Source: Morganella morganii (GTDB lineage: Bacteria; Pseudomonadota; Gammaproteobacteria; Enterobacterales; Enterobacteriaceae). Taken from it: a stretch of DNA of 64,000 nucleotides. The notes below the pieces were generated by a model that did no database searches, was not told where the DNA came from, and saw nothing but the letters and a program-made list of their open reading frames with translations. Numbering within the stretch: position 1 is the stretch's first letter; every line of letters starts with the position of its first letter. The stretch is from assembly GCF_019243775.1 (NCBI RefSeq), contig NZ_CP069157.1:496001-560000 (forward strand), given 5' to 3'. This document shows, one piece after another, positions 35,629 to 48,931 of the stretch. The position numbers and the translations under genes are program-made.

Positions 35629-36930
35629 TTACAGAACGACACTGCCGATCAGGAAGCCGAAGCAGACCGACAGTGCGACACCAATGGTGCCAGGGATAAA
35701 GAACGGGTGGTTGAAGACCAGTTTGCCGATACGGGTGGTACCGGTGTCATCCATCTGAACCGCCGCGACCAGGGTCGGGTAGGTCGGCAGGATAAACAGA
35801 CCGGAAACCGCAGAGAAAGAGGCAATGGCAGTCAGTGGTGTAACACCCAGCGCCAGTGCCATCGGCATCAGCGCTTTGGCGGTGGCGGCCTGTGAATAGA
35901 GCAGGGCAGAACAGAAGAAGAAAATAACCGCCAGCAGCCACGGATGCTGCGTGATTAAATCACCGGCAGTCAGTTTGATCCACTCCAGATTTGCCTGAAC
36001 GAAGGTATCGCCCAGCCACGCCACACCCAGGATACAGATACAGGCGCTCATCCCGGCTTTAAAGGTACTGGAGTTCAGGATGATATCCGTCTCTACCTTG
36101 CATATCAGGGTAATAAGTGTCGCGACACTGAGCATGATAATCAGAATGGCGTTGGTGGTGGACATAATCGGTTCAGACAACAGCCCGACACTCTTACTGT
36201 TGACAACCGCAAAGACCACAACGGACAGGACACCGAGCAGGAACAGGAGAACAGACAGTTTGGCAGCTGGTTTGATGGCAGCTTTTTCACTGCGGTTCAG
36301 TTCCACCACGCCTTCAGCAAGACGTTTCTTAAAGACCGGGTCATTGGCGAGTTTGTCATCAAACAGCCAGGACACAATAAAGGACATCAGGATGATCGCG
36401 ACAAAGGTGGATGGCAGCAGGATCATCAGCAGATGCAGGTAACTGACGCCCATCGGCTCCATGACCGATGACATATACACCACCGCCGCTGAAATCGGTG
36501 ATGCGGTGATCCCTATCTGCGCGGCCACAACGGCGGTGGAAAGCGGACGGGAAGGTTTAATCCCCTGTTCTTTGGCAACTTCGGTGATCACCGGCAGGGT
36601 TGCCAGTGAAATATTACCGGTTCCGGCAAACAGTGTCAGAAAATAGGTGACGATCGGGGCGAGGATGGTGATATAGCGCGGATTGCGGCGCAGCAGTTTT
36701 TCAGTCTGCTGAACCAGATAATCCAGCCCGCCCGCGACCTGCATGGCAGAGATTGCAGCGATAACAGCCATTATAATGGAGATAACGTCGAACGGGATGC
36801 TGCCCGGTTTCACGCCGATGGCGGCGAGGGCAAGAACCCCCAGTCCGCCGGCAAAACCGATACCTATCCCTCCGAGGCGCGCCCCGAGATAAATGGCCAG
36901 CAGTACGATAATAAATTCGATGGCTAGCAT
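35629..36930 (-). CDS. dcuA: Anaerobic C4-dicarboxylate transporter DcuA
   Basis: A 433-aa inner-membrane protein, the same length as E. coli DcuA, with ten or more hydrophobic segments. It has the family's LGARLGGIGIGFAGGLGVLAL opening, LFAGTGNISLATLPVI and the closing GTIGVALSVCFGFLIG. It exchanges aspartate, fumarate and succinate and works with AspA, encoded just upstream on the same strand: imported aspartate is deaminated to fumarate. A terminator lies between the two genes, so each may also be transcribed separately. Confidence 0.96.
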   Translation of the reverse strand: MLAIEFIIVLLAIYLGARLGGIGIGFAGGLGVLALAAIGVKPGSIPFDVISIIMAVIAAISAMQVAGGLDYLVQQTEKLLRRNPRYITILAPIVTYFLTLFAGTGNISLATLPVITEVAKEQGIKPSRPLSTAVVAAQIGITASPISAAVVYMSSVMEPMGVSYLHLLMILLPSTFVAIILMSFIVSWLFDDKLANDPVFKKRLAEGVVELNRSEKAAIKPAAKLSVLLFLLGVLSVVVFAVVNSKSVGLLSEPIMSTTNAILIIMLSVATLITLICKVETDIILNSSTFKAGMSACICILGVAWLGDTFVQANLEWIKLTAGDLITQHPWLLAVIFFFCSALLYSQAATAKALMPMALALGVTPLTAIASFSAVSGLFILPTYPTLVAAVQMDDTGTTRIGKLVFNHPFFIPGTIGVALSVCFGFLIGSVVL

Positions 36931-36983
36931 AAGTGCTCCTGTAAAATCCCGTAGAAAAATGTTAAATTTTTGTAGTAGGGTAA

Positions 36984-37020
36984 TAAAAAAGCACGTTACC
37001 TTGCGATGACGTGCTTTTGT
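36984..37020 (-). terminator. Terminator after aspA
   Basis: On the minus strand AAAGCACGT and ACGTGCTTTTTT bracket a 12-nt loop, 25 bp after the aspA stop. Confidence 0.8.
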
Positions 37021-37045
37021 GTTCTATGTATTTCTTATTATTATA

Positions 37046-38470
37046 TTAGTCATCAAAGCGTTTTGCTTTATAGGCCGGATTCTTTAAGTTCTCAATTGAG
37101 AAAATATCATCCAGCTCAGCTTCTGTCAGAAGACCGCGCTCCAGAACCACTTCGCGCACACTCTTGCCGGTTTCCGCACAAATCTTACCGACGATATCCC
37201 CGTTATGGTGACCGATGAACGGGTTCAGGTAAGTCACGATACCGATAGAGTTGAACACATACGCTTCACAAATTTCTTTGTTGGCGGTAATACCGGAAAC
37301 GCATTTCTCACCCAGGTTGCGGCAGGCGTTGCTCAGCAGAGAAATAGATTCAAACATCGCCTGGCCGATAGCCGGTTCCATCACGTTCAGCTGTAACTGA
37401 CCTGCTTCGGCAGCCATGGTGACGCAGACGTCGTTACCGATGACTTTGAAACACGCCTGGTTTACCACTTCCGGAATCACCGGGTTCACTTTTGCCGGCA
37501 TGATAGAAGAACCCGCCTGCATTTCCGGCAGATTGATCTCTTTGAGACCCGCACGCGGACCGGAGGAGAGCAGACGCAGGTCATTACAGATTTTGGAGAG
37601 CTTCATGGCCAGGCGTTTCAGCGCACTGTGCAGCATCACGTAAGCACCGCAGTCAGACGTTGCTTCGATCAGGTCTTCTGCCGGTACACACGGCAGGCCG
37701 GTCACTTCCGCCAGTTTTTCCACCGCCAGTTTCTGATAGCCCGGTGCGGTGTTCAGCCCGGTACCAATCGCGGTGGCGCCGAGGTTAACTTCCAGCACCA
37801 GCTGAGCGGTGTGATGCAGGTTTCTGATCTCTTCTTTCATCAGGATGGCAAAGGCGTGGAATTCCTGGCCTAATGTCATCGGAACGGCATCCTGTAACTG
37901 GGTACGGCCCATTTTCAGGATATCTTTGAATTCATCGGATTTGGCATCAAAGGTGCCTTTCAGATACTCAACAGATTTAATCAGCTGGGTAATTGAATTG
38001 TAGACAGCGATACGGAAGCCGGTCGGGTAAGCGTCGTTGGTGGACTGGGCTTTGTTCAGGTGATCATTCGGGTTGAGGAACTCATATTCCCCTTTTTTAT
38101 GGCCCATCAGTTCCAGGCCGATATTTGCCAGTACTTCGTTTGTGTTCATATTCAGTGAAGTACCGGCACCACCCTGGAAAACATCCACAGGGAACTGATC
38201 CATACATTTACCGTGGATCAGGACTTCATCGCAGGCTTTGATGATGGTATCCGCAATCGCACGCGGAATAGTGTGCAGTTCTTTATTCGCCATGGCAGCG
38301 GCTTTTTTCACCATCACCATGCCACGGATAAATTCCGGGACATCATTGATTGTACGGTCGCTGATATAGAAATTTTCGATAGCCCGCAGTGTATGGACAC
38401 CATAATACACATCGTCCGGTACTTCGCGTTTACCCAGCAGGTCTTCTTCGATACGAAAATTATTTGACAT
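37046..38470 (-). CDS. aspA: Aspartate ammonia-lyase AspA
   Basis: A 474-aa aspartase converting L-aspartate to fumarate and ammonia. Start [13 protein letters not shown] at 38470; an upstream in-frame ATG at 38521 would add 17 residues not found in the family. The fumarase/aspartase signature is [11 protein letters not shown], with the catalytic loop Ser in it. [12 protein letters not shown] and [17 protein letters not shown] line the active site. It pairs with DcuA to feed fumarate respiration and nitrogen release. A CRP-like site lies upstream. Confidence 0.97.
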   Translation of the reverse strand: MSNNFRIEEDLLGKREVPDDVYYGVHTLRAIENFYISDRTINDVPEFIRGMVMVKKAAAMANKELHTIPRAIADTIIKACDEVLIHGKCMDQFPVDVFQGGAGTSLNMNTNEVLANIGLELMGHKKGEYEFLNPNDHLNKAQSTNDAYPTGFRIAVYNSITQLIKSVEYLKGTFDAKSDEFKDILKMGRTQLQDAVPMTLGQEFHAFAILMKEEIRNLHHTAQLVLEVNLGATAIGTGLNTAPGYQKLAVEKLAEVTGLPCVPAEDLIEATSDCGAYVMLHSALKRLAMKLSKICNDLRLLSSGPRAGLKEINLPEMQAGSSIMPAKVNPVIPEVVNQACFKVIGNDVCVTMAAEAGQLQLNVMEPAIGQAMFESISLLSNACRNLGEKCVSGITANKEICEAYVFNSIGIVTYLNPFIGHHNGDIVGKICAETGKSVREVVLERGLLTEAELDDIFSIENLKNPAYKAKRFDD

Positions 38471-38658
38471 GAGAACCTTCTTTGATTGAATGGTTGTCTT
38501 ACTTAATAGTAAAGACAGCAATTATATTATTTTGTCCGATATTAATAGAGAGTATCACTTAGTTTATTGCATTCTCAGTGATGATATTCTGTATTTGCGT
38601 TGAATCCTTTTAGCCAGATCACTTATTAACTGAAATGTTTGCACTATTATCACTCTTA

Positions 38659-38674
38659 TGTGCGATAAATCACA
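38659..38674. promoter_or_regulatory. CRP-like site upstream of aspA
   Basis: TGTGC-GATAAA-TCACA matches nine of ten conserved CRP bases. It lies about 190 bp upstream of aspA, a gene known to be CRP-activated in E. coli. Confidence 0.6.
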
Positions 38675-38705
38675 AATATCATGTGCGATTCCGGCACATG
38701 CCGCG

Positions 38706-38731
38706 CTTGAAAACGTCTGAAATGACCCCAT
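38706..38731 (+). promoter_or_regulatory. Sigma-32-type promoter of fxsA
   Basis: CTTGAA and CCCCAT are 14 bp apart, 118 bp upstream of fxsA and on its strand. Both match the heat-shock consensus. The same pair of hexamers precedes groS further on. Confidence 0.7.
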
Positions 38732-38848
38732 CATTATGAACATCCATGACTAAAAATCGAATTTACAGCGCGTCTCTTAGAAGTAGTTCACAAAGGCTGA
38801 CAAAGGGGCGGTTTTTTACATCACAGTGCACCACATAAGGAAGACGTT

Positions 38849-39355
38849 ATGCGTTGGTTACCCCTTATCCTCATTTGTCTGCTGATCTATATTGAGGCGG
38901 TCATTTTTGTTCACGTGGCATCCGCCATCGGTGTGTTTATGACACTGGTGCTGGTGGTGCTGACATCCTGTCTCGGCGTATCTCTGGTGCGCAATCAGGG
39001 AATGCGTAATCTGAGTCTGATTCAGCAGAAAATTCAGGCGGGTGAGAGCCCTGCGGCAGAGATGATCAAAAGCGTCTCTCTGGTGCTGGCCGGTATCCTG
39101 CTGGTCCTGCCGGGCTTTTTCACCGATTTCTTAGGGCTGCTGCTGCTGCTGCCGCCGGTACAGAAACTGCTGGTGTCCCGTGTGCTGCCGTTTATCCGCG
39201 TGTATCAGCCGCGGACGAACCCGTTCGCCGGTAACGCGGCAAACCGGGGGAATGTGTACGAAGGGGAATTTGAGCGCCGGGGTGACACTCCATCTCAGCG
39301 GCTCAACCAGTCACCGGCGTCACACAACGATGATAATCCGCAGGATAAACCCTGA
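38849..39355 (+). CDS. fxsA: Membrane protein FxsA
   Basis: A 168-aa cytoplasmic-membrane protein with three to four hydrophobic segments (MRWLPLILICLLIYIEAVIF, IGVFMTLVLVVLTSCLGVSL, VSLVLAGILLVLPGFFTDFL) and a polar C-terminal tail. In E. coli overproduced FxsA lets F-plasmid-bearing cells escape exclusion of phage T7. It is syntenic with aspA and groSL. A heat-shock-type promoter is positioned to drive it. yjeH, present between fxsA and groS in E. coli, is missing. Confidence 0.93.
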   Translation: MRWLPLILICLLIYIEAVIFVHVASAIGVFMTLVLVVLTSCLGVSLVRNQGMRNLSLIQQKIQAGESPAAEMIKSVSLVLAGILLVLPGFFTDFLGLLLLLPPVQKLLVSRVLPFIRVYQPRTNPFAGNAANRGNVYEGEFERRGDTPSQRLNQSPASHNDDNPQDKP

Positions 39356-39412
39356 TATCTGAACAGTTTGGACAGAGACCGTGAAATTTCGTATTTTTTT
39401 CATCTCTGCCCC

Positions 39413-39439
39413 CTTGAACTTGTCCGGAACTGACCCCAT
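39413..39439 (+). promoter_or_regulatory. Sigma-32 promoter of groSL
   Basis: CTTGAA - 15 bp - CCCCAT, about 90 bp upstream of groS, close to the E. coli groE heat-shock promoter. Confidence 0.85.
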
Positions 39440-39485
39440 CTGCTCAAACATGGCAATGGTATTAGTATCCGGCCTGAACCTTTAA

Positions 39486-39821
<336 letters not shown>

Positions 39822-39855
39822 TTACACCGTACTGGTTGTACTCAGATCTTCTTAA

Positions 39856-41561
<1,706 letters not shown>

Positions 41562-41569
<8 letters not shown>

Positions 41570-41597
41570 TGTAAACTTATAGTTTACGGGCTTTTTT
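41562..41597 (+). terminator. groL terminator (left copy)
   Basis: AAAAGCCTGTAAAC and GTTTACGGGCTTTT form an imperfect stem followed by TTTTATT. Confidence 0.85.
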
Positions 41598-41639
41598 ATT
41601 AACTTCATTTTTTAGTGCATCCCATAATATCCTGATCTC

Positions 41640-41828
41640 TTCCCCTTCTTCAACTCAAGTATTTCAATTTTTTCCGGCGTGATAGGGGATGCTTTCGGTG
41701 TTTTGCACGCTCACTCATCCCGCAACTGTGTCATTGTGGAAAGCCCGATATTTATGGCTTCAGCCGCATCCGCTACCGTATAATTCTGGTCCACAACTAA
41801 CTGAGTGGATTCACGTCTGAATTCTACA
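41640..41828 (-). mobile_element. IS3-family transposase (orfA) remnant
   Basis: Minus-strand translation gives [20 protein letters not shown] (continuing [18 protein letters not shown], then a stop) and, in another frame, KTPKASPITPEKIEILELKK. Both match the helix-turn-helix protein of a group of IS3-family elements. The RWVKQ segment normally between STMT and QLRDE is missing, and there is a frame change. Neither inverted repeats nor orfB are seen, so this is a dead scrap inside the island. Confidence 0.75.
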
Positions 41829-42010
41829 CTGAGATTTTAAAGCACCTATGTTGTTCTGAGGCGAGCATATCACCTCTGTTCAGGTAGCCAAATTTATTAA
41901 ACCACTACAGGTTAACAGAATATTTGAAATGTAGAGCTCTGTAACCGAACAGAAGGTTATCTACTTTTATATTTGTAATATTGCCATATATAAAACGAAG
42001 GGTATTATTT

Positions 42011-42041
42011 CAGTATGTCATATTGTTAATGTGACATACTG
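42011..42041. promoter_or_regulatory. 31-bp dyad operator upstream of the island helicase
   Basis: CAGTATGTCA and TGACATACTG are perfect 10-bp arms around an 11-bp centre which itself adds three more pairs. It lies 67 bp before the gene, next to a weak -10-like TACAAT at 42049-42054. It looks like a repressor operator, but no regulator gene lies in the island. Confidence 0.6.
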
Positions 42042-42107
42042 TATGCGTTACAATAGTGGATAAAAAACAATTAATCACGTAGTGAAATCATTTATTATTA
42101 AGGGCAT

Positions 42108-45100
42108 ATGATGTCTGAAACTCTTCACCGCACAGGCGATACTGCTGGAGCCTATGTTCTCAAGTCTCTCGAGGATATGCGTCGTAAACTATTAGACCTT
42201 ACTGCACGTAATAGATTGCTCAACTTTCCGATTGATAAAAAGCATTCTTCACTACGTATTATCAACGAATTGCCCGATCAGCTTTATAAAACCTTAATAG
42301 GCGATAAAGTGATGCAGTTTGTGCCAGTACCCGATCCTACAAAAGCTCAGCTTCAACAATATGGCTATCTGGGGAAAGATGAAAAGCAGTGTGAAATTAG
42401 TCTTAAGGCTGCACCGGATGCGAAAGCTTGGGCTGAAAAATTAGGTTTACGTACTGATTTTGAGCTGTTTACTGAGGCTCAGCCTAATGTGTCTAATTAT
42501 GAGTATCAGGTGATTAAGAAAGCCAGAAATACTATTGAGCAGTATCTGCAAAATAATAATGGCCTGCTTTCTGGAATTCGTCGTGCTGGAGTCAATGCAG
42601 ATTTACCAACACAACAGCTTGCTATGTTAATCCAAAAACTTGGTTATAAGGATCTTGGTGAGTTTGAGCGTGACACTAAGGCGGGGATACCACTAAGAAC
42701 TGCAAGTATTCAGGCATCTTTGACTGATGATGATATCCAAACGCTTCACTTCCCATCAGAACTTGAGGCGCTGCTGCGCTCTATTCATGGTAAAGCGAAA
42801 ACCTCTATCGAGGAGACTGGAGCTGGCATCCTTTATTTGGCCTTAGGATTTCTTGAATGGTATGAGTCTGATGACTCTAATAAGGAAAGATATGCGCCGT
42901 TGTTTGTTATTCCGGTTACTCTTGAAAGAGGAAAGTTGGACTCGGAAGCTGGGCTTTATCGTTATCACCTGAGCTATACTGGTGAAGATATTCTACCCAA
43001 TCTGTCTCTCAGAGAAAAATTACAGAGTGATTTTGGTATTGCGCTGCCTGTACTTGATGAAAATACGCTTCCGGAAGCTTACTTTCAGCAGGTGCAGGCG
43101 ATCATTGAGAGAAATAAACCACGCTGGTCGGTTCGTCGTTATGGTGCATTGAGCTTACTCAACTTCAGTAAAATGCTGATGTATATCGACCTGGATCCAG
43201 CCCGCTGGCCCGCTGGCGAAAAAAAATATTGCTAATCATGAAGTGATAAAACGCCTTTTCACATCGCAGACGGGAGAAGGTGGGAGTTCAGGTGTTTCAG
43301 CTGAATACATGATTGATGAGATAAACCAAATCCACCAGCAATTCCCATTGATTGATGATGCTGATAGTTCTCAGCACAGTGCATTGATTGATGCGGTTAT
43401 GGGGAAAAGTCTGGTGATTGAAGGGCCTCCAGGTACGGGGAAGTCACAAACAATAACTAACCTAATAGCCGCCGCTATTTTAAACGGTAAAAAAGTCTTG
43501 TTTGTCGCTGAGAAGCTTGCCGCTTTGGAAGTCGTTAAAACACGTCTGGATAAAGCGGGTTTGGGAGATTTTTGCTTGGAATTACATAGTAATAAATCTC
43601 ATAAGCGAAAAGTGTTAGACGAAATTCAAAAGCGTATTAATAACCGGTCATTGGATACTCCCCCCCTTCATATTGAGTCAGAGATTGCTCGTTATGAAGA
43701 GTTAAAACGCGAATTAAATGATTATGCTTACGAAATTAATCAGCCATGGGAAAATACAGGCCTTACTATTCATGAAATATTCACTGGTGCGTCTCGTTAT
43801 CGCCGAATGCTCAATATTGAACCGAAAGATTTACATATCGAGGGGTTATCTGGGAAAAAACTCGACCACTTTGCTCAATTGAGACTTAAGGATCAGATCG
43901 ATTCATTTGTTAAAGTTGTTCATGAATTTCGCTCCCAACTGGGGGAACAAGCACAGCTTTCTGATCACCCGTGGTACGGGGTTAATAATCTAGAAATTCA
44001 GCTGTTTGACAGTAACGGTATTGTTGCTAATTTAGAGAAATGGCAATCTGGGTTGAGTAGATGGCAGCAGAGTATTGGAATTTTCTTCGGAAAATATGAA
44101 TTATCGAAAGAACAGCTGAATACTCTTACTCTGCAGCAGCAGTTTGTCGATGACTCTTGTCGTCTTCCTGCTTTATCTGAATTACTTAACTTTGATGCAT
44201 TCAAACAACTAAACGAAGATAATAAGCACCAATTAAGGGAATGGTTACATAATTTTGAAGCAGTCCAATCGATCTATAAAGAGATGGCGAATCATCTTAT
44301 TGCCGAGAAACTTAAAGCTCTAGAGGTTGCTATAGAGCTCCCTTATTTTTCTGATATTCCAAAAGATTTTGGCGTTTCTGAAAATAGCACGATTGGTGAT
44401 GTTGCCAGATTTATCCTTTCTTTTGAACATCTAAACTCAGCTTTTGAGCAACATTGGGTTAATCTGTCAGATTTAATTAATTCACTGCCTGCAGTGCTGT
44501 CTTCAAAAATGACACCCGATCTACAGGGATTTAAATACATTGTTGAACTTATCGATCTTGTCGTTCAAATTCCTCCGGAGTTACTTAAGCAACGTCACGA
44601 ATGTTTCGATGATGACGAAATAGACGATATATTAGATAATTTGGCAGGGCATATCACGCCGCTGATTAGTGCTCATGAGACTTTAAAAGTGCACTTTAAA
44701 CTCGACGCAATACCTCATGAGGAAGAGCTCAAAAGTATTGAGTCAGAGTTGGCACGTTCGGGTATGTTCAGTTGGTTAAGTGGTTCGTGGAGACAGGCTA
44801 AACAATCATTGTTGAATTTATCCCAAGGGGTGAATGTTCCTTGGAAGGTGCTCTATAATCATTTGCCCTTATTACGTCAGTATGTGTCTGGGCTGCGTGA
44901 GTTAGAACAAGAAAATTTCAGTCGTGATTTAGGAGATAGCTATCAGGGTATTGATACTCCGCTTGATAGTTTGAAGCAGCTAAGAAAATGGTACAAAAGC
45001 GTCAGGATGACGTGGGGGGTAGGTTTTGGTCCTAATGTTGCGTTGGGCAGTGCCTTATTGGTTCTTGATAGCCAACTGATAAAAGGTATTCATCAGCTCA

Positions 45101-47802
45101 AGCATCAGGGTATTGCCGATGATATCAATATCAGCATCAGAAAATTATCCGAACTCCATCAGTTTCTACCTAACATCGATGCTTTGAAAGATGGAAAAAT
45201 AGTATTGATTGGTGATAGCAACGGGTTAAAAGAAATTAATGGAAGGCTGATTAGTGCATTGGCACCTGTGCAGCAATGGTATAGAAATGATGCTATGTCG
45301 TTGCGCGATGTAAAAGAAAAAACTGCTTTGCTATGTAAATTACAGCTGATGCAAAACCAGCTTAAGGAAAAACCATCCCCTGAAGAGCTTTTTGGTGCAC
45401 AAGAGCAGCTTCATTTTGGTTTTGAAAAGAAAAATGATTATGCACATTCGGTGATAGTAAATACTTTGGCATTTGATGATGCAATAAAGAAGAATATTCA
45501 ATCTGAAGTGCTACTCAGCATCATCAAACGTCTTGGGGATAAATGCCATCTGGATATCCTTTACGATGACTTGCTCCATCTTAGAGAAATATGGCAAAGC
45601 CACCTTGCTCAGAGAGAAAACTTTATAGCGGAGACTCAGCTCGATATCGCACAATGGCAGTTCCGTTGTAACGACAGCTTGGCGGAGCTTATTACACGAA
45701 ATGATGAAGCAATAGTTAAACCCCGCTGGCTGAACGGTTGGCTCAACTTTAACCGTGTGGCAAAAGAAATACACGATCAGGGACTTCAACTTATTCAAAA
45801 TGCAGTATTTAACCGCGTATTACCGGTTGAGCAGATAGAAACAGGTTTAATGATGACGATTTACGATCAATTGGCTCGAGAGATTGTGATTGCTCGTCCA
45901 CATTTGGTACGTATTTCTGGTAATCAGAGGTCTGTTTCTCAACAGACCTTCCGTATGTATGATAAGAAACTGAAGCTATTGCAACGCCAGCGTATAGCAT
46001 CGATTATTGCCCGTAATCAGGTTCCACAAGGGAATTCAGGCGGGAAAAAATCCGAGTACACTGAGCTCGCGCTGATCAATAATGAACTCGGTAAAAAAAT
46101 GCGCCATGTCCCAATCCGACAACTTATCAATCGTGCGGGGAGGGCATTAATCCAGCTTAAACCCTGTTTTATGATGGGGCCGATGTCAGTAGCTAATTAC
46201 CTCCAGCCAGGAGAAATTGACTTCGACTTGGTGGTAATCGATGAAGCTTCTCAGGTCAAACCTGAAGATGCACTGGGTGTCATCGCTCGCGGTAAACAAA
46301 TCGTCGTAGTCGGTGATCCAAAACAGTTGCCTCCAACTAGTTTCTTCGATCGGGCTGATTCGGATGACGGAGAAGATGAGGATATTGCGGCAGTTAGCCT
46401 GACAGATAGTATCCTCGATGCTTCATTGCCTCTATTTCCAATGCGCCGCCTTCGGTGGCATTACCGTTCACAACATGAAAATTTGATTGCTTATTCTAAT
46501 CGTCATTTCTACGACAGTGATTTGGTGGTCTTCCCCTCACCTAATGCGCAATCGGCAGAATATGGCATTAAATTTTCACATGTGAAAAATGGCCGTTTTA
46601 TCAATCAGCACAATATAGAAGAAGCGAGAGTTATCGCTTTGGCTGTGGCTCAACATGCGATGGAGTATCCTCAGCAATCATTGGGTATTGTGGCGATGAA
46701 CTCTAAACAACGCGATCAAATCGAGAGAGCTGTTGATGAGCTATGCCGTGAAAACCCACTGATAGATACTGCAATTGGTAAGCTGAGGGAGCATGCCGAC
46801 CCTATTTTTATCAAGAACCTTGAGAACGTTCAGGGGGATGAGCGAGATGTCATCTTCATCTCCTTTACTTATGGGCCCGGAGAGGCTGGCGGGCGTGTAT
46901 TTCAACGTTTTGGTCCTATCAACTCAGATGTTGGTTGGCGTCGTTTAAATGTACTCTTCACTCGTTCTCGTAAGCGCATGCATGTATTTAGCTCAATGCA
47001 TGCTGATGATATCCAAGTAGCAGAAAGTACAAAGCGCGGGGTTAAAGCTTTACGCGGTTTCCTACACTTTGCTGAAAAAGGCAATATGGATGGTGTAGGA
47101 ATTTCTACAGGAAAAGCTCCGGACAGTGATTTTGAAATATCGGTGATTGATGCATTGAAAACTGCAGGCTTTGACTGTGATCCACAAGTGGGTGTTGCAG
47201 GCTTCTTTATAGATATTGCTGTTCGAGACCCAGGTAAACCTGGCCGTTATTTGATGGGAATTGAATGTGATGGGGCAACTTATCACTCCGCAAGATCAGC
47301 ACGCGACCGAGACCGTTTGCGACAAGAGGTCTTGGAAGGCTTAGGTTGGACAATTTCTCGCATATGGTCAACGGACTGGTTCAGTAATCCAGATGAAGTT
47401 CTTGGGCCTATTATCCGAGAATTGAATCAACTCAAAACAACACATACAGAGGCTCAAATAATTGTTGAAGAGCATTTCTCTGGTGTATTGGTCGATGATA
47501 AATACTCTAAAGCTGAGGACGTAGTCGATTATAGTCATGTGTCCGAGCCCTTGCATTCTCGTTTAGAAAGATTTGCCCAGGAAATCATTGCAGCTGAGTT
47601 TCCAAATGTCTCCTCAGAGCATCGTTTGTTGAGACAATCGATGATTGAAGCTTTAGTTGAGCACCAGCCTCTTTCTAAGTCTGAGTTTGTTGAGCGTATT
47701 CCCAAGTATTTACGAGATGCCACTGAACCTAAAGAGGCCAGAATGTTCCTTGATGCGGTTCTCGAAATTATTGATGGGCATGATGTGGCGGTGGGATTTT
47801 AA
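42108..47802 (+). pseudogene. DUF4011-type SF1 helicase with C-terminal nuclease domain, frameshifted in an A8 tract
   Basis: The frame from 42108 ends at 43235 and resumes in another frame. Removing one A from A8 (43219-43226) reads EKNIANHEVIKRLFTSQ and gives 1,897 aa. Domains: DUF4011 (RRKLLDLTARNRLLNF, about residues 15-120); Walker A EGPPGTGKSQT; a long helical insert of about 800 residues; Walker B VIDEASQ and GDPKQLPPT; helicase motifs WHYRSQHE, VQGDERDVI and LNVLFTRSRK; and a PD-(D/E)XK/Vsr-like nuclease with GIECDGATYH and LRQEVLEGLGWTISRIWSTD. Such proteins are candidate single-gene anti-phage systems. AT-rich codon use unlike groL supports acquisition. Confidence 0.85.
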
Positions 47803-47869
47803 TCAGGGGGTTTTATTTTATTTAAGGATTAACTCATTGTAAATCAAAGGATTGGTTGTTTTTGTTCAA

Positions 47870-47916
47870 CATGATGTAATCATGTAGTCTGACTGCAATT
47901 GTTTGCTGAAAAAGCC
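47870..47916 (+). repeat. Right 47-bp direct repeat (island boundary)
   Basis: An exact copy of the groL 3' end, 41523-41569, at the downstream end of the island. The island between the copies is about 6.3 kb and contains no integrase gene. Confidence 0.85.
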
Positions 47917-47946
47917 CGTAACCTGATTGGTTACGGGCTTTTTTTT
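47907..47946 (+). terminator. groL-type terminator, right copy
   Basis: AAAAAGCCCGTAACC and GGTTACGGGCTTTTTT form a near-perfect stem with an ATTGATT-like loop. It is probably the original groL terminator or its island-borne equivalent. Confidence 0.85.
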
Positions 47947-48041
47947 GTCTGTCCGGTTTGTATTTTATAATATCCCACTGTTTATCATCATTATGAGGTA
48001 TTATTGAGAGATACCGCTGCTGAAATGGGGGAGTGCCGGAT

Positions 48042-48782
48042 ATGCTGGATTTTCTGAAGAATTACGACAACTTAACCGTCAGTGAGAAGAAAGTATTAAA
48101 ATATCTTACGGAAAATATTGCCGATATTCCCTGGTTAAATATTAATGAATTAGTCGCCAAAACGTTTGTTTCCAAAACGGTGATTATCAATTTATCTCAG
48201 AAATTAGGTTTCAGCGGGTTTAAAGAACTTAAATTTCAGATTAACAATCATATCCTCTCACAAAATAAAGCAGAGAAAAAAGCACCTGCATCCTATAAAA
48301 AACAGCTCGAGAATAATATTCATAAGACCTTCACACTGATTAATGAAGATCAGATCCGCGATTGTGCAAAAACATTGCGCGGTTCACGGAATATCTTTCT
48401 GGTGGCACGGGGAACCAGCAAGGCAGTCGGTTACTATCTGGAGCATTTATTATTTTCGCTGGGACTGCACTGCTTTTTTATTAATGATTATAACCTTTCT
48501 GACTCCTTTACCCGCCTTGTCAGCAAAGATGACACTGTGATTTTTATCTCCCTCTCCGGCGGAACCAAAAAGATCATTGAAACCGCAAAAATCGTTCAGC
48601 TGAAAGATGCCCATATCATCAGTATGACCGCCTTCCACACGAATGAACTGACCACATACGCAAATAACACACTCTTTTGCTTCTCTGACAGTTATGACAC
48701 CAAACGGGATGACTCAAAGTCTAGAACAGGGTTTTTTATCCTGGTGGATTTATTAATTAATGAGCTGGAAAGTTTGCTGTAA
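48042..48782 (+). CDS. RpiR/MurR-family regulator with SIS domain
   Basis: A 246-aa protein. The ATG at 48042 with GGGGGAG 9 bp upstream is preferred to an in-frame GTG at 48033. The N-terminal HTH_6 domain (LTVSEKKVLKYL, TFVSKTVIINLSQKLGFSGFKELKFQI) is followed by a sugar-phosphate-binding SIS domain (NIFLVARGTSKAVGYYLEHLL, VIFISLSGGTKKIIETA). Such proteins sense phosphosugars. It precedes a PTS permease and a lyase and most likely controls them. Confidence 0.88.
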   Translation: MLDFLKNYDNLTVSEKKVLKYLTENIADIPWLNINELVAKTFVSKTVIINLSQKLGFSGFKELKFQINNHILSQNKAEKKAPASYKKQLENNIHKTFTLINEDQIRDCAKTLRGSRNIFLVARGTSKAVGYYLEHLLFSLGLHCFFINDYNLSDSFTRLVSKDDTVIFISLSGGTKKIIETAKIVQLKDAHIISMTAFHTNELTTYANNTLFCFSDSYDTKRDDSKSRTGFFILVDLLINELESLL

Positions 48783-48931
48783 ATAAACTCATTATTTAGC
48801 TTAAGTTGAATTGAATGCTTTTTGTTCAATAATTCCTGCTGTTTTTAAAAGAATCGTTTATTCAGAAAATCATTAACAAAACGTCTTAAAAATTATTATC
48901 ATCCTGATTTTTAAATCATTATCGCCTGAAA

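Noticed and set aside
38689..38701. Second CRP site before aspA (CATGTGC...GCACATG)
   Set aside because: The spacer between the half-sites is 7 bp instead of 6, so it does not fit CRP geometry.
43243..47802. Helicase as two separate intact genes
   Set aside because: The second part has no start with a ribosome site and the join falls inside a conserved helicase region that reads through cleanly when one A is removed.
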